Assembly (NCBI RefSeq): GCF_964048965.1
Contig: NZ_OZ040189.1
Coordinates: 2,542,001 to 2,606,000, forward strand
DNA: 64,000 nucleotides
Direction of reading: 5' to 3'
Origin: Tenacibaculum sp. 190130A14a
GTDB lineage: Bacteria; Bacteroidota; Bacteroidia; Flavobacteriales; Flavobacteriaceae
Shown here: positions 61,679 to 64,000 of the stretch, piece after piece
How positions within the stretch are numbered: position 1 is the first letter of the stretch
Layout of the letters: the number at the start of each line of letters is the position of its first letter
The notes under the pieces: generated by a model
The model's input: the letters and a program-made list of their open reading frames with translations, nothing else
Database searches by the model: none
Told to the model about the DNA's origin: nothing
Translations under genes and position numbers: made by a program

Positions 61679-61714
61679 CGTATATACGTACGGATTAAGA
61701 CGTATTTTCGTACG
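61679..61714. repeat. Two CGTATnTnCGTACG direct repeats 22 bp apart
   Basis: CGTATATACGTACG (61679-61692) and CGTATTTTCGTACG (61701-61714); 12 of 14 positions identical, offset 22 bp (two helical turns). Upstream of rteC on the minus strand. ACGTACG/CGTACGT can also pair into a hairpin followed by T-runs on each strand, so a terminator of the LuxR gene is an alternative reading. Confidence 0.55.
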
Positions 61715-61726
61715 TTTTTTGTTAAA

Positions 61727-62641
61727 TTAATGTTTTATTTTAAACCTTTTTAAAAATGCGCTTCTATTCTTTACTCCGGTTTTTTTAAAAATGTTCGAGG
61801 CGTGCTTAGACACTGTTCTTTCTGCAATAAAGAAATCATCACCAATTTGTTTATAGGTTTTTCTACTTAAAATTGATACTGCAATTTCCATTTCTCTTCT
61901 GGTTAGTTTTTGATAAATAAGTTTGGATTCCAAAAGATTTTGTTTGTTCTCTCCATAAAACTTGAATACTTCAAACATTTTATTCTTGTTTTCTAAAAAG
62001 TACAAGTAACGATCAACTTCGATTGCTGTAATAGCATAAAAAGACAAGTTCATCACTGAAAAGGTAAGCCATTGATAATCTCCTATGACTGTCATAAGTG
62101 GTAACAAAGAAATACAAAAAGCACTCAAAAGAGATAGTCTACTTCTTCTCAAAGCAAACTTATTTGATTTTGGAATCTTCATTATTTTATCATAGAAAGC
62201 CCATGAAAAATAAAAGGCCAATAAAATTGTTGGCATGGTGAATATAATTCTTGCAATATTTATCGAATCAGTTAAAAAATAAGGCAAGAGAAACAAGCAA
62301 ACAAAGGCTAGAAAAAGTATGACTGAAATATTGGTTACAGACAAGTAAATCTTGAGTATCAAAATATCATATTCCTCATATAGATAATAAATAATATAGA
62401 TAATGAGAATAATGGCGACACTATATGTAATAATATATTGAATGATTAGCGGTCCTGGAAAACCTTCCATTGGCAAAAATCCTCCCGTTGCGTTATACGC
62501 TACAAAAAGTAAACCTAAAGTAATGTAGGTTCTTAAGTTAGTGTTTTTAAAGCGCGCAGATTGAAACAAACAAAAAACAACAATAAATATATCTATTAGC
62601 AAATAGAAAAAAGTTGTCCAATGTATTGAAGTTCCAAACAT
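61727..62641 (-). CDS. Membrane-bound LuxR-type transcriptional regulator
   Basis: 304 aa. Seven hydrophobic segments over residues 8-215, then a C-terminal LuxR helix-turn-helix (LTRREMEIAVSILSRKTYKQIGDDFFIAERTVSKHASNIFKKTGV). Cargo regulator, divergent in design from the response-regulator type (no receiver). Upstream neighbour is the short asparaginase homologue, 6 bases away; both are probably co-transcribed. Confidence 0.85.
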   Translation of the reverse strand: MFGTSIHWTTFFYLLIDIFIVVFCLFQSARFKNTNLRTYITLGLLFVAYNATGGFLPMEGFPGPLIIQYIITYSVAIILIIYIIYYLYEEYDILILKIYLSVTNISVILFLAFVCLFLLPYFLTDSINIARIIFTMPTILLAFYFSWAFYDKIMKIPKSNKFALRRSRLSLLSAFCISLLPLMTVIGDYQWLTFSVMNLSFYAITAIEVDRYLYFLENKNKMFEVFKFYGENKQNLLESKLIYQKLTRREMEIAVSILSRKTYKQIGDDFFIAERTVSKHASNIFKKTGVKNRSAFLKRFKIKH

Positions 62642-62647
62642 TACTAT

Positions 62648-63145
62648 TTACATACTTAAAAGGGTTTCAAACTTATTCTTTTCAATATTCTTTCGCACAT
62701 TTTCCCAATTAAAAACACTTTGATGCATAGCGATAAATACACCTGTTTTCTGTTCCTTAAATTGTGAAATTGCAAATTTTAGATTAGAGTCGGCATCAGT
62801 ATTCTCTTCAGTCCCAAGAATAAAAGCTCCAGTAAGAATGATTGTTTTGTTAAGATTTAACCTTCCCAAATACCTTGCTGTTTCAACCATGGTATAGGTG
62901 CCATGCGTAATAAGAATCTTATTATTCTCAATGGTTTTGATTCTTCTAACTAAGGTCTTCAGGTCTTCTTCAGAAATGAATCGGCTATCTTTTGAAAACA
63001 AGGGTATAACCTCATAAGAAGTATCTGATTCTATTCTTGAAAGCAAATCCTTAATTGACACCCCAACTGTTAGAGGTTGAGATAATTCATTTGAATAATC
63101 CAAACCTTCAATTGTTCCTCCTGTGGTAATAATTGATACTTTCAT
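62648..63145 (-). CDS. Half-length asparaginase-like protein
   Basis: 165 aa corresponding only to the N-terminal alpha/beta domain of L-asparaginase I/II. TGGTIEG (about 8-14) holds the first catalytic Thr; HGTYTMVETARYLG (about 100-113) contains the second motif, HGTDTME-like. The C-terminal domain (about 140 aa) is absent. Since dimer contacts and part of the active site come from that domain, it may be a binding or signalling protein rather than an enzyme, or act in a different oligomer. Co-directional with the membrane LuxR regulator. Confidence 0.75.
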   Translation of the reverse strand: MKVSIITTGGTIEGLDYSNELSQPLTVGVSIKDLLSRIESDTSYEVIPLFSKDSRFISEEDLKTLVRRIKTIENNKILITHGTYTMVETARYLGRLNLNKTIILTGAFILGTEENTDADSNLKFAISQFKEQKTGVFIAMHQSVFNWENVRKNIEKNKFETLLSM

Positions 63146-63250
63146 GTGGCAATCTTTTTGGGAATATGACTAAAGACATTTAACTGAAAAATCCGTAGAG
63201 TTATTGTATTTACTCCAGTCTACTAAATTTACGAATTATATTTTTGCATA

Positions 63251-64000
63251 TCAAGTGCCAAAACGAGTATGTATGTCACGGTAAATTTTGCTATAATTGA
63301 TATCAATATCTCTATCAAACTTAGTACTTAAGGTTGGCGTCTCCTTTCTAATATTTGGCAGCTGAAATCGAACTTGTTTGTCCTTCCCATCTGCAAATGC
63401 TATAAACTCCCCCTGTCTTAATCGAAAAAAAATTTCAGCTCTTCGCTTCGGAACTTCTTTTTCTCCTTTTGTTATTCTAGCTTCCCACGAAAGACCTGTA
63501 CCTTTACTAATGCTCCTCGTTGGATTTTTTACAATTTCAAAAAACCGTTCATAGTATTTTGCTGTATCTGGATCATTTACTTTCCCAAAGAACTGATACG
63601 ATAAATTACTCAGAATAGCTTTACTCGCTTTATCACCATAAAGCATATCGTTTTGAATTTTGTCTTGCATTACATAAATAGTGGCAATGTCATAACTGCG
63701 AAGTGTTGCAGGAATGCGATGCATGTTTAAGAGTTTTATGGTAGATGCTTCTTCCATTAATACAAATGAAGTTTCTCTATTTCGAATACTCATTTGCTTA
63801 ACAACTGTATGCATTATCGTTGCAATGATTGGAGAATATGCAGATTCATATTGAGGGTTGTTCACTATTGAAATTACCGCCTTATTTCCAGAATTATTAA
63901 TATCAAGTGGTACCTCATCAGCGGAAAGAGCCATAAATATTTTTTTTGAACTTATTTTTTTAAAGGCATTAGCTAAAGTACTTTTTACCCCTGCCGTTTG
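63251..64000 (-). CDS. Conjugative coupling protein (VirD4/TraG-type), C-terminal part
   Basis: Minus-strand frame open to the right edge (66 bases past the Met at 63934), so at least 249 residues are visible and the N-terminus with its P-loop lies outside. FMALSADEVPLDINNSGNKAVISIVNNPQYESAYSPII then SFVLMEEASTIKLLNMHRIPATLRSYDIATIYVMQDKIQNDMLYG (the Walker B-like LMEEA and the following VMQD motif) and the C-terminal tail RLRQGEFIAFADG match the Bacteroidota mobilisation/coupling ATPase that feeds DNA to the Tra channel. Confidence 0.85.
   Translation of the reverse strand, partial: QTAGVKSTLANAFKKISSKKIFMALSADEVPLDINNSGNKAVISIVNNPQYESAYSPIIATIMHTVVKQMSIRNRETSFVLMEEASTIKLLNMHRIPATLRSYDIATIYVMQDKIQNDMLYGDKASKAILSNLSYQFFGKVNDPDTAKYYERFFEIVKNPTRSISKGTGLSWEARITKGEKEVPKRRAEIFFRLRQGEFIAFADGKDKQVRFQLPNIRKETPTLSTKFDRDIDINYSKIYRDIHTRFGT

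Overview
The window comes from an AT-rich member of the Bacteroidota, most likely a marine Flavobacteriaceae (Tenacibaculum-like; the genus is inferred, not proven). The evidence is LytS/LytTR pairs, lipoproteins with short Bacteroidota lipoboxes, promoter elements of the TTTG-N18-20-TAnnTTTG type, CRY-DASH plus an FeS-BCP-type photolyase homologue, and a CTnDOT-like Tra conjugation module. About 1-38.67 kb is resident chromosome. About 38.7 kb to the right edge is an integrative conjugative element (ICE) lodged in the 3' part of a tRNA-Arg gene.

Chromosome, 1-16 kb: an ABC exporter (permease cut by the window edge), two LytS/LytTR two-component pairs, a TPR sensor kinase with its LuxR-type regulator, and, just upstream of that kinase, four tandem paralogous mini-lipoproteins with a conserved Cys-Cys motif and 6-8 C-terminal prolines. 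A terminator hairpin shared by this cluster recurs across the kinase start codon. Next come an AraC regulator, an amidohydrolase and a serine hydrolase. Chromosome, 16.2-28.6 kb: a compact signalling and surface-polymer locus. It holds a CheY-like regulator, an H-NOX haem sensor, a PAS histidine kinase, an HPt protein, a LytTR regulator, an outer-membrane/adaptor pair, a UDP-sugar dehydrogenase, a TackOD1-like zinc protein, a processive family 2 glycosyltransferase and a DUF4114 surface protein. The layout suggests gas-controlled (NO or O2) production of an exopolysaccharide in a lineage where cyclic-di-GMP output is uncommon. Chromosome, 28.6-38.6 kb: cupin and AraC genes, a DUF2256-CRY-DASH-photolyase operon behind a perfect inverted repeat, an HTH protein, and a long non-coding tract. 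In that tract I see four tandem ~140-bp units, each with promoter-like boxes and a terminator on the minus strand: a candidate array of paralogous small RNAs.

ICE, 38.7 kb to edge: tyrosine integrase; traN-M-K-J-I-G-F-E; a divergent peptidoglycan amidase; a cargo block with an ApeA-like HEPN protein, a putative nuclease paired with a GHKL ATPase-PD-(D/E)XK fusion, and a polymorphic-toxin operon (two transglutaminase-like proteins, an Rhs-core AHH nuclease and a probable immunity protein); a small XRE regulator with a perfect palindrome; replication/regulatory genes (P-loop ATPase, HTH protein, RteC); a LuxR-type membrane regulator with a half-length asparaginase homologue; and the C-terminal part of the conjugative coupling protein, which runs off the window.

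Best candidates for something new, in order: the tandem small-RNA array (37.1-37.9 kb), the H-NOX/exopolysaccharide locus, the GHKL-nuclease pair in the ICE, and the polyproline lipoproteins with the start-codon hairpin. All assignments are from reading the sequence; no database search was run.
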